From Corynebacterium frankenforstense (GTDB lineage: Bacteria; Actinomycetota; Actinomycetes; Mycobacteriales; Mycobacteriaceae), in assembly GCF_030211955.1 (NCBI RefSeq), contig NZ_JASODI010000004.1, forward strand, positions 62,001 to 126,000: a stretch of DNA of 64,000 bases. Reading direction: 5' to 3'. Each line of letters opens with the position of its first letter. Position 1 is the first letter of the stretch. Below are positions 55,508 to 62,744 of the stretch, piece after piece. The notes beneath the pieces were generated by a model. It searched no databases and was not told the origin of the DNA. It saw nothing but the letters and a program-made list of their open reading frames with translations. Position numbers and translations under genes: made by a program.

Positions 55508-56938
55508 ATGCCCCGGAAGACACTCGCGGAGCTCATCGAGGGCTACCCCGCGAACGCACCGATCCCGGCCGCCGACGTCCGCGCCGCCGCGGCCGCCAAC
55601 CCCGACGAGCCCGTCTTCGTCGTGCTCGACGATGACCCGACGGGCACCCAGTCCGTCGCGGACCTGCCCGTGCTGACCCGCTGGGAGCGCGAGGACCTGG
55701 ACTGGGCCTTCGCCCAGGACGCCCCGGCCGTCTACGTGATGACCAACTCCCGGTCGCTGGCCCCGGAGGACGCCCGGGCCGTCAACGTCGACGTCGCGCG
55801 CGCCGCGCTGGCCGCGGCCGCCGACCGTGGCATCCGCGTCGCCTTCGTCTCCCGCAGCGACTCGACGCTGCGCGGGCACTTCCCGCTGGAACCGGACACC
55901 CTCGCCGACATCGCCGCCGAGCACGGCGAGCAGGTCGACGGCGTCGTGCTCGTCCCGGCCTTCGGCGACGCCGGACGCGTCACCGTCGGCGGCGTCCACT
56001 TCGCCGGCGACGCGGAGGGCTACGTCCCTGTCGCGGAGACCGAGTTCGCCCGGGACGAGACCTTCGGCTACACACGCAGCGACCTTGCCGGTTGGGTCAA
56101 GGAGAAGACCGGCAAGGCCGTGCCCGCCGACGACGTGCTCGAGATCCGGCTCGACACCGTCCGCGCCGGCGCCGACGCGGTCGCCGCGGCGCTCGCCGAC
56201 GTGCGTGGCCGCCGCCCCGTCGCCGTCGACATCGTCACGGAGGACGACCTGCGCCACCTGTCCCTGGGGCTCATCGCGGCGGAGCGCGCAGGCCGGCGGT
56301 TCATCTACCGCGTCGGCCCGCCGTTCCTGCGTGCACGCATCGGCCAGGACGTCCCCGCCCCGCTCGACCCCGCTGCCGTGGCCGCGGCTCGGCGTTCCGA
56401 CGGCGCGGTCGGTGGCCTCATTGTCGTCGGCTCCCACGTCCCGACGACGACCCGCCAGCTCGCCCGTCTCCTCGAGGCCGACTCCGCGACCGTCGTCGAG
56501 CTCGACGTGACCGAAGCCCTCGGCGAGGGCGGGGCGGCGTATCTGGCCGGGCTCGTCGGCCGCGTCGTCGCCGGGTTGGGGTGCGGCAATGTCGTGCTGC
56601 ACACCTCCCGCCGACTGGTCACCGGCAAGGACGCCCAGGATTCGCTGGCGGTCGCCCGCCGCGTGTCCGATGCCGTGGTGGAGGTGGTCAACTCCACGGT
56701 CCACCGCGTCTCGCCCCGGTTCGTCATCGCCAAGGGCGGGATCACCTCCTCCGACGTCGCGTCCCGCGGCCTGGAGATGACCCGTGCGCAGGTAGTCGGC
56801 CCCATGCAGCCGGGGATCATCTCGATGTGGCGCCCCGTCGACGGCCCCGCCGCCGGAGTGCCCTACGTCGTCTTCGCCGGCAACGTCGGCACCGACGACT
56901 CCCTGGCCGAGGTCACCGCCACCCTCTCAGGCAACTGA
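55508..56938 (+). CDS. Four-carbon acid sugar kinase (DUF1537 / OtnK-DtnK family)
   Basis: 476 residues, ATG after AAAGGAGTGAC. N-terminal sugar-acid-binding domain with FVVLDDDPTGTQSVADLPV near residue 38, SRSDSTLRGHFPLE and VLVPAFGDAGRVT. C-terminal nucleotide-binding domain with GGLIVVGSHVPTTTRQLARL and IAKGGITSSDVA, FAGNVGTDDSL. The family phosphorylates D-threonate, D-erythronate or 3-oxo-tetronates at the 4-position. First gene of an operon with a LtnD-type dehydrogenase and GntP permease. Which acid is used cannot be read; the dehydrogenase favours an OtnK-type 3-oxo-tetronate step. Confidence 0.9.
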   Translation: MPRKTLAELIEGYPANAPIPAADVRAAAAANPDEPVFVVLDDDPTGTQSVADLPVLTRWEREDLDWAFAQDAPAVYVMTNSRSLAPEDARAVNVDVARAALAAAADRGIRVAFVSRSDSTLRGHFPLEPDTLADIAAEHGEQVDGVVLVPAFGDAGRVTVGGVHFAGDAEGYVPVAETEFARDETFGYTRSDLAGWVKEKTGKAVPADDVLEIRLDTVRAGADAVAAALADVRGRRPVAVDIVTEDDLRHLSLGLIAAERAGRRFIYRVGPPFLRARIGQDVPAPLDPAAVAAARRSDGAVGGLIVVGSHVPTTTRQLARLLEADSATVVELDVTEALGEGGAAYLAGLVGRVVAGLGCGNVVLHTSRRLVTGKDAQDSLAVARRVSDAVVEVVNSTVHRVSPRFVIAKGGITSSDVASRGLEMTRAQVVGPMQPGIISMWRPVDGPAAGVPYVVFAGNVGTDDSLAEVTATLSGN

Positions 56939-56975
56939 ACACCCCGTCATCCAACCGCGATCTAAGGAGAACCCC

Positions 56976-57899
56976 ATGACCAATGTGACCGTCACCGTCG
57001 TCGGCCTCGGCGCGATGGGCCTGCCCATGGCCACCAACCTCGCACGCACCTTCCATGTGCGGGGCGTCGACGTCCAGGAGGCGCGCCTCGAACTCGGCCG
57101 CGAGGCCGGCCTCGAGGTCCACACCGACGCCCCCGAGGCCGCGCGGGGCGCGGACGTCGTCCTGCTGGCCGTCCGCAACCAACATCAGCTCGAGGCCGCG
57201 CTCTTCGGGGAGAAGGGCGTCGCCGACGAGCTGGCCGCGGGCGCGACCGTGATCCTGACCTCGACCGTGGGCATCGACGCGATCGCCGCGGTCCGGCCCG
57301 GCCTGGCCGAGCGCGGCATCCACCTGGTCGACGCCCCGGTGTCCGGTGGGCCCGCCCGCGCCGGCGAGGGCGACCTCCTGGTCACCGTCGGCGCGGACGA
57401 CGCCGCCTGGGAGGCCGGACACCCGGTCCTCGACGAGATGGCCTCCACCCTCTACCGCGTCGGCGACGAGGCCGGTAAGGGCCAGGCCATGAAGACCGTC
57501 AACCAGCTGCTCTGCGGGATTCACATCGCCGCCGCAGGCGAGGCCATGGCGTTGGCCGGGAAGATGGGCCTGAACCAGAACGAGGCCCTCGAGGCCCTGA
57601 TGTCGGGTGCCGCCTCGTCCTTCATGCTCGGCGACCGCGGCCCGCGGATGCTGCAGGCCTACGACGAGACTCCGGCGGAGGTCAAGAGCCGCCTGGACAT
57701 CTTCGTCAAGGACATGGGCATCGTCGTCAACGCCGCCCGCCGCGCCGGGATCGGCGTACCGCTGGCCGCGGCGGCGGAGCAGACCTACCTTCACGGGCTG
57801 ACCCTCGGGCTGGGGGCCGCGGACGACTCCTCGGTCATCCGGACCGTCACCCCTGAGGATCCCGCCGGGGAGGGGAACTCCGAGAGGAGCGACGGATGA
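56976..57899 (+). CDS. LtnD-like beta-hydroxyacid dehydrogenase
   Basis: 307 residues, AAGGAGA upstream. N-terminal NAD fold VTVVGLGAMGLPMATNLAR, substrate motif LVDAPVSGGPARAGEGDL near residue 120, and catalytic lysine region GKGQAMKTVNQLLCG near 170. This is the 3-hydroxyisobutyrate dehydrogenase family; association with a DUF1537 kinase points to LtnD-type oxidation of L-threonate or D-erythronate to the 3-oxo acid. The stop overlaps the GntP start (57896). Confidence 0.88.
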   Translation: MTNVTVTVVGLGAMGLPMATNLARTFHVRGVDVQEARLELGREAGLEVHTDAPEAARGADVVLLAVRNQHQLEAALFGEKGVADELAAGATVILTSTVGIDAIAAVRPGLAERGIHLVDAPVSGGPARAGEGDLLVTVGADDAAWEAGHPVLDEMASTLYRVGDEAGKGQAMKTVNQLLCGIHIAAAGEAMALAGKMGLNQNEALEALMSGAASSFMLGDRGPRMLQAYDETPAEVKSRLDIFVKDMGIVVNAARRAGIGVPLAAAAEQTYLHGLTLGLGAADDSSVIRTVTPEDPAGEGNSERSDG

Positions 57900-59230
57900 C
57901 CGGCGGGGCGCTCCTCGGGCTGGGGCTGGCGGCCGTCGCGCTGCTGCTCGTCCTGGTCATCTGGGTGAAGATGCCCGCCTTCGTGGCGCTGATCGTCGTC
58001 GCCCTCGCCACCGCGGTCGCCTCCGGCGTGCCCCTGACCGAGTCCGTGGGGGTGGTCACCGGAGGAATCGGCGACACGCTCGGTTCGGTGATCGTGGTCG
58101 TCGGCCTCGGCGCGATGCTCGGTCGGCTCATTGAGGTGTCCGGCGGCGCCGACGCACTGGCGCTCTACTTCACGGTGCGCTTCGGCAAGGCCCGGGTGGT
58201 CGCCGCCGTCACCGCGGCCGCGTTCATCCTCGGCATCCCGGTGTTCTTCGACGTCGGGTTCATCATCCTCGCGCCCATCGTCTTCGGCTTCGCGCGCACG
58301 GCCGGATACCACCCCCTCAAGATCGGTCTGCCGGTGGCCGCGACGATGCTCACCGTGCACGTGGTGCTACCCCCGCACCCGGGGCCTGTCGCCACCGCGG
58401 AGATTCTCGGCGCCGAGCTCGGCACCGTGCTCGCGGTCGGCCTGCCGCTGTCCGTCATCGCGGTCGTCGGCGGGTACTTCTGCTCGAAGCTTGTGCCGGT
58501 GGGGAGGTTCGACCTGCTCGACTCGCCGGCCACCGAGACCCCGCCCCCGGTGGAGAACCCGCCCAGCGCGTGGACGGTCATCGGCCTGATCCTCCTGCCG
58601 ATCGTCCAGATCCTGGTCGGCACCGCCGGTGTCCTGGCCACCGACGAGGGGACCACCGCCCATTCGCTGGTCAGCTTCGTCGGCTCCGCGCCGGTGGCGC
58701 TGCTGACGGCGGTGCTCGTCGCGTGGGCGGTGATCGGGCACCAGCGCGGGTGGAGCCTGGACAGGGGCTCGAGCGTGCTCGACTCCTCGCTGCCGGCGGT
58801 CGCCGTGATCATCTTCGTCACGGGAGGCGGCGGCGGCTTCGCGGCCGTGCTCACGGAGTCCGGCATCGGCCAGGTGCTCTCGGATCTTCTGGTGGCCACC
58901 GCGATGCCGCTGATCCTGATGGCCTACCTGCTCTCCCTGGCGTTGCGCGCGGCGCAGGGTTCGGCGACGGTCGCGATGCTGACCACCGCGGGTCTGCTGG
59001 TCACCCCGATCGCAGGCGCGGGGCTGGACCCGCTGCACACCGCCCTGATTGCCATCGCCATCGGGTTCGGCGCGTTGGGCGTCTCGCACATCAACGACTC
59101 CGGGTTCTGGATCGTCACCCGCTACCTCGGATTGAGCGTCAAGCAGGGTCTGCAGAGCTGGACCCTGCTGTCCACGGCTTTCTCCCTGATCGGATTCATT
59201 GCCACCGCCGGCGTCTACGTGCTGGTCTGA
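57896..59230 (+). CDS. GntP-family sugar-acid:H+ symporter
   Basis: 444 residues, ATG overlapping the preceding stop (ATGA). Twelve or so helices with the GntP signatures VVVGLGAMLGRLIEVSGGA near residue 65, FFDVGFIILAPIVFG near 115 and VLPPHPGPVATAEILGA near 155, plus IFVTGGGGGFAAVL and ALGVSHINDSGFWI. Members import gluconate, glycerate or related acids; the operon suggests tetronates. Followed by a terminator. Confidence 0.93.
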   Translation: MTGGALLGLGLAAVALLLVLVIWVKMPAFVALIVVALATAVASGVPLTESVGVVTGGIGDTLGSVIVVVGLGAMLGRLIEVSGGADALALYFTVRFGKARVVAAVTAAAFILGIPVFFDVGFIILAPIVFGFARTAGYHPLKIGLPVAATMLTVHVVLPPHPGPVATAEILGAELGTVLAVGLPLSVIAVVGGYFCSKLVPVGRFDLLDSPATETPPPVENPPSAWTVIGLILLPIVQILVGTAGVLATDEGTTAHSLVSFVGSAPVALLTAVLVAWAVIGHQRGWSLDRGSSVLDSSLPAVAVIIFVTGGGGGFAAVLTESGIGQVLSDLLVATAMPLILMAYLLSLALRAAQGSATVAMLTTAGLLVTPIAGAGLDPLHTALIAIAIGFGALGVSHINDSGFWIVTRYLGLSVKQGLQSWTLLSTAFSLIGFIATAGVYVLV

Positions 59231-59247
59231 CGCCCCCGTACGCGCAA

Positions 59248-59275
59248 GCCCCGCCGACCGCAAGGTCGGCGGGGC
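59248..59275. terminator. Hairpin between the GntP and PfpI genes
   Basis: GCCCCGCCGACC pairs perfectly with GGTCGGCGGGGC around GCAA (12 bp). Convergent genes on both sides, so it may serve both. No long T run. Confidence 0.75.
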
Positions 59276-59290
59276 CGTCGTCAATCTCTC

Positions 59291-59824
59291 TTAGTGGATG
59301 CCCTCGGCGAACTCCTCGACGATCTTGGCGTTGAACGCCGGCAGGTCGTCCGGGGTGCGGGAGGTGACCAGGCCCTGGTCGCACTCGCACTCGGAGTCGA
59401 CCCAGGTCGCGCCCGCGTTGGTCAGGTCGGTCTTGAGCGACTTGAACGAGGTCACGGTGCGGCCGCGCAGGGCGTCGGCGTCGGCCAGGATCCAGGGGCC
59501 GTGGCAGATCGCGCCGATCGGCTTGCCGGCCTCGGCGATGCCGCGCACCAGGGCGACGGCGTTCTCGTCGGTGCGGATGATGTCGGCGTTGTTGGTGCCG
59601 CCGGGCAGGATCAGCGCGTCGAAGTCCTCGGCCTTCGCGTCCGCGGTGGTCAGGTCGACGGTGACCTCGGCGCCCTTCTTGCCGGTGATGGTGCCCGACT
59701 CGGTGGAGACGACCTTGACCTCGGCGCCCTCGGACTTGACGGCCTCGACCGGGCTGGTCAGCTCGGAGTCCTCGAAGTCGTTGGTGGCGACGACGGCGAC
59801 CTTGACGTTGTCCAACTGGCCCAT
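59291..59824 (-). CDS. DJ-1/PfpI family deglycase/protease-like protein
   Basis: 177 residues from ATG 59824 with AGGAGG upstream. Flavodoxin-like fold VKVAVVATNDFEDSELTSPV, catalytic GAICHGPWILADA with the nucleophile elbow cysteine, and DFDALILPGGTNNADIIR. YhbO/PfpI-type enzymes repair glycated proteins or act as stress hydrolases. An unusual CxC (DSECECDQG) near residue 143 is visible. Single gene. Confidence 0.93.
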   Translation of the reverse strand: MGQLDNVKVAVVATNDFEDSELTSPVEAVKSEGAEVKVVSTESGTITGKKGAEVTVDLTTADAKAEDFDALILPGGTNNADIIRTDENAVALVRGIAEAGKPIGAICHGPWILADADALRGRTVTSFKSLKTDLTNAGATWVDSECECDQGLVTSRTPDDLPAFNAKIVEEFAEGIH

Positions 59825-59967
59825 GACTCTTCCTCCTGATTGATCGGTAACGTTTACGGCACCGAGGGTAACCATCGGCGCGCACTATTCAAGGTTTCCT
59901 GCGCAGCGGTGGTCCCGGTGCCTGTTTCGGTCATATCTGTGTCGTCTTCTTGTCAGGGGAGTCCCGC

Positions 59968-60537
59968 ATGTCCGCACCCGTGCTCTTCGTCGCCGCCGAC
60001 CGTGGCGAGGCTGCCGGCCTCCCGCCCGAGGCGGAACTGCTGGTCACGGGCGTGGGACTCGTGCGCGCGGCCGCCGCGGTGGCGCGTCGGCTGGCGCAGC
60101 GTGAGTACTCGCGGGTGGTCAACATCGGCACCGCAGGCGCGCTCCACGACGGCCTGGGCGGCGTCTACGAGGTTGAGACCGTCACCCAGCACGACTTCGA
60201 CGTCGCCGCGATCGAGCGCGTCATCGGCGCGCCGTTCCCGGTCGAGCTTTCTCTGCCGCTCGTCGGTGCGGGCGCGCTGCCGACGGCGCGCCTGGCCAGC
60301 GGCGACGCCTTCATCTCCGACGCCGCCGTCCGCGTCCGCCTCGCTGCCTCGGCCGACCTCGCCGAGATGGAGGGCTACGCCGTCGCGTGGGCCGCCCGCG
60401 AGGCCGGTGTCCCCGTCACCCTGCTCAAGCAGGTCAGTGACAACGCCGACGACGAGTCCGAGGCGCGCTGGCTCGGCGCCCTCCCGCGTGCGGCCGTCGA
60501 GCTTGCTGACGCCGCGCGCGCCCTCGGCTTCGTGTGA
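59968..60537 (+). CDS. Nucleosidase (PNP/MTAN-like fold)
   Basis: 189 residues, ATG with AGGGGAG upstream. Short phosphorylase-type fold: ELLVTGVGLVRAAAAVARRL, VVNIGTAGALHDGL, LASGDAFISDAAVRV and the purine/ribose motif ADLAEMEGYAVAWAAREAG followed by LLKQVSDNADDES with the catalytic Asp. Resembles small actinobacterial nucleosidases (5'-methylthioadenosine/futalosine hydrolase-like); the substrate is not fixed by sequence. Confidence 0.85.
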   Translation: MSAPVLFVAADRGEAAGLPPEAELLVTGVGLVRAAAAVARRLAQREYSRVVNIGTAGALHDGLGGVYEVETVTQHDFDVAAIERVIGAPFPVELSLPLVGAGALPTARLASGDAFISDAAVRVRLAASADLAEMEGYAVAWAAREAGVPVTLLKQVSDNADDESEARWLGALPRAAVELADAARALGFV

Positions 60538-61013
60538 CGGTGCGGGGGTGTTGCTTTGGCGGCGTTCCTTGATGCTGTTGTATGACGATTGTATGACGAT
60601 GCTCGTGGGTGGCTTTGATGATGGGCAATGCCCGCGATGGTGGTTGTCCTGGTTTGGTTGTTGCTGGTTAGGTCGGGTTTTGTTCGGGGGCTTTTCTGGG
60701 GGGTCGGGCCGGCCCGGGGGTGTGCAGTGATGTACTGCAGCCTCATCCTGTCTCGCCGATGCTGGTTTCTGTACGGCGGTCCAGTGACTCACTGCAGGGT
60801 CGTCGGGGTCAGTTGGGGGAGAGGCTGGGTGCGTTGAATGGGGATCGTGCAGTGATCCACTGCAAGACCCTGTCGAGGGGTTTGGGCGTGCTGGTGCAGT
60901 GACTTACTGCGAGGGCTGTCGGAGAATGACAAGTCTTCGAACCATGGCTCCGGCCGGGTCTCCGGCTGCCGGCCTTGCGATCGCGATGCACTCCGGGTGG
61001 TGCGCGTCTTGCG
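60538..61013. other. Long gap with no convincing gene
   Basis: 476 bases with short frames on both strands that lack ribosome sites and coding character. Composition is G/T-skewed on the plus strand. It contains a direct TATGACGAT pair (60580-60600) and four imperfect palindromes (next entry). It looks like decayed or regulatory DNA between the nucleosidase and the transporter. Confidence 0.6.
60723..60912. repeat. Four dispersed palindromes GCAGT-GANNN-ACTGC
   Basis: Copies near 60723-60740 (GCAGTGATGTACTGC), 60780-60797 (CCAGTGACTCACTGC), 60848-60866 (GCAGTGATCCACTGC) and 60895-60912 (GCAGTGACTTACTGC). Arms are near constant, centre variable except GA, and starts are 57, 68 and 47 bases apart. 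No gene overlaps them convincingly. They could be protein-binding sites or the remains of a mobile element. Confidence 0.75.
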
Positions 61014-61133
61014 ATGACGGTCTCGGAGCATCGTCAGCAGGCTGAGGAGCGGGCGAGGGTGCGTGGTGAGGCGAATCGGGCGGCCTATGACGAGGAGATC
61101 GGTTACGACCCGGCCGCACCCGTGCCCTTCTGA
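61014..61133 (+). CDS. Short ORF, possibly the tail of a lost gene
   Basis: 39 codons, MTVSEHRQQAEERARVR then GEANRAAYDEEIGYDPAAPVPF. The composition is protein-like (amphipathic helix then an acidic/Pro-rich tail), and GC skew fits coding on this strand, but no ribosome site precedes ATG. It may be a genuine small protein or the degraded C-terminus of a larger one whose front is lost in the repeat-bearing gap. Confidence 0.35.
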   Translation: MTVSEHRQQAEERARVRGEANRAAYDEEIGYDPAAPVPF

Positions 61134-61162
61134 GCCCGACAACCCCAACCCCCGCAAACCAC

Positions 61163-61195
61163 AAAAATGACGCCCACGCGCGGGGCGTGGGCGTC
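61163..61195 (-). terminator. Rho-independent terminator of the AI-2E transporter gene
   Basis: Read on the minus strand, GACGCCCACGC pairs with GCGTGGGCGTC around a 5-base GC loop, then ATTTTT. It lies 35 bases after the transporter stop. Confidence 0.85.
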
Positions 61196-61229
61196 GGAAA
61201 GCAAGGAGAGGAGGTGAAGGAGAGTGGAC

Positions 61230-62642
61230 TCAGTCCTCCGGCTTGCCGACCGCGACGGCGGAGCCGCTCGGCTTCTTGAAGGGCGTGATGTCACGCAGGT
61301 GCTCGCGCACCTTGGTGAAGCCCTCCGAGGCGGTGAGCGTCTCGCCGCGGGCGGTCGCGATCTGGATGTCGTCGATCGTGATCTCGCCGGCACGCAGCGC
61401 CACCATCTCCGAGTGGTAGCGGAACCAGACGGCAACCACGGCCGCGACCGGCACCGCGAGGAAGGCACCCATGATGCCGAAGAGCGTGGAACCGACCGTG
61501 ACCGAGAGCAGTACGATCGCGGCGTGCAGGTTCATCGCCTTCGACTGGATGATCGGCGAGAGCACGTTGCCCTCGATCTGCTGGACCAGGACGATGAGCG
61601 CGAGCACGAGCAGCGCGTTGGTCAGGCCGTTGGTCACCAGTGCGATGACGACGGCCAGGGCGCCGGCGGTGAACGCACCGATGATCGGGATGAAGCCCGC
61701 GAAGAACGTGATCACGGCCAGCGCGAGCGCCAGCGGCACCTGCAGCACGACCAGGCCCAGGCCGATGAAGACCGCGTCGACCGCGGAGACCAGCGCCTGC
61801 GCGCGGATGAAGCCCGCCAGCGTGTTCCAGGACCGCGAGAGTACCTCGGTCAGGTGCCAGCCCGCGTTGCCGCCGGTGTACTGGCGCATCCAGGGCAGGA
61901 AGCGTGGGCCGTCCTTGAGGAAGAAGAACGTCATGACGACCATGACCAGCAGCGTCACCGCCGCCGAGGTCGCCCCCGACAGGCCGGCGAAGACACCGGT
62001 CGCGATCTGCGAGGCACGCTCCTGCAGGAAGCCCATGACGTCGTTGAGAAGGTTCTCGAACTCGCCGAGCTCCAGGTTGAGCGGCGGGCCCTGCACCCAG
62101 TCCAGCAGCTTCTGGCCGCCGCCCTGCGCCTGCTCCACGAGCTGGGGGATCTGCTTGCGGATCGACGGCGCGATCATCGCGCCGACGCCGAAGATGACCG
62201 CGACCGCGCCGAGCAGCGTGATCACCACGGCGAGCGCCGCCGGGACCTTGTGCTCGCGCAGCCACTTGACCGGCGGCCACAGCACGGTGCAGACGATGAG
62301 TGCGAGCAGCACCGGCAGCAGGCCGGTCCAGACCATGCCGAGACCCTGCCAGAGGATCCAGCCGGCGGCGACCATGATGATGAAGCGCAGCGCCCACCCG
62401 GCGGCCCAGCGGCCGTCGCGGCCGATGATGACACCGCGGTCGGTCACGCCCTCGTCACGCTCGACCGCGCCGGGGAAGGTGCCCTCCACGTGCGCGTGGA
62501 CCGTGGCGGGGAAGTCCTCCGTCATGCGGCGCTGGGCGTCCTTCTTCGGCGGGGTCGGCGGATCGACCTGCTCGGAGCGTTCGATCTGCTCCTCGGTGCG
62601 CGAGCCCGCGGGCTGCTCACCGGAGTTCTCGGAGTTCGTCAT
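61230..62642 (-). CDS. AI-2E family (PerM-like) transporter
   Basis: 470 residues from ATG 62642 (MTNSENSGEQPAGS). A ~90-residue hydrophilic N-terminus is followed by about eight helices in the AI-2E/UPF0118 pattern, with KWLREHKVPAALAVVITLLG, the soluble insert LVEQAQGGGQKLLDWV, and late motifs FFAGFIPIIGAFTAGALAVV and QIEGNVLSPIIQSKAMNLH. Members are exporters or Na+/H+-coupled permeases of mixed function; AI-2 itself is not implied. Confidence 0.9.
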   Translation of the reverse strand: MTNSENSGEQPAGSRTEEQIERSEQVDPPTPPKKDAQRRMTEDFPATVHAHVEGTFPGAVERDEGVTDRGVIIGRDGRWAAGWALRFIIMVAAGWILWQGLGMVWTGLLPVLLALIVCTVLWPPVKWLREHKVPAALAVVITLLGAVAVIFGVGAMIAPSIRKQIPQLVEQAQGGGQKLLDWVQGPPLNLELGEFENLLNDVMGFLQERASQIATGVFAGLSGATSAAVTLLVMVVMTFFFLKDGPRFLPWMRQYTGGNAGWHLTEVLSRSWNTLAGFIRAQALVSAVDAVFIGLGLVVLQVPLALALAVITFFAGFIPIIGAFTAGALAVVIALVTNGLTNALLVLALIVLVQQIEGNVLSPIIQSKAMNLHAAIVLLSVTVGSTLFGIMGAFLAVPVAAVVAVWFRYHSEMVALRAGEITIDDIQIATARGETLTASEGFTKVREHLRDITPFKKPSGSAVAVGKPED

Positions 62643-62744
62643 ACGGCGAGCGTATCCGAGCAAGCCGCCGAGGGACACCCGGACGGCCACCGCGGACCGG
62701 GCTCGCCGGGTCCGCCCGGCCCGCCGGGGAGACAGCCCGGGAGA

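Noticed and set aside
60540..61160. CRISPR array
   Set aside because: The repeats are short palindromes with irregular 47-68 base steps and no uniform direct repeat or cas genes.
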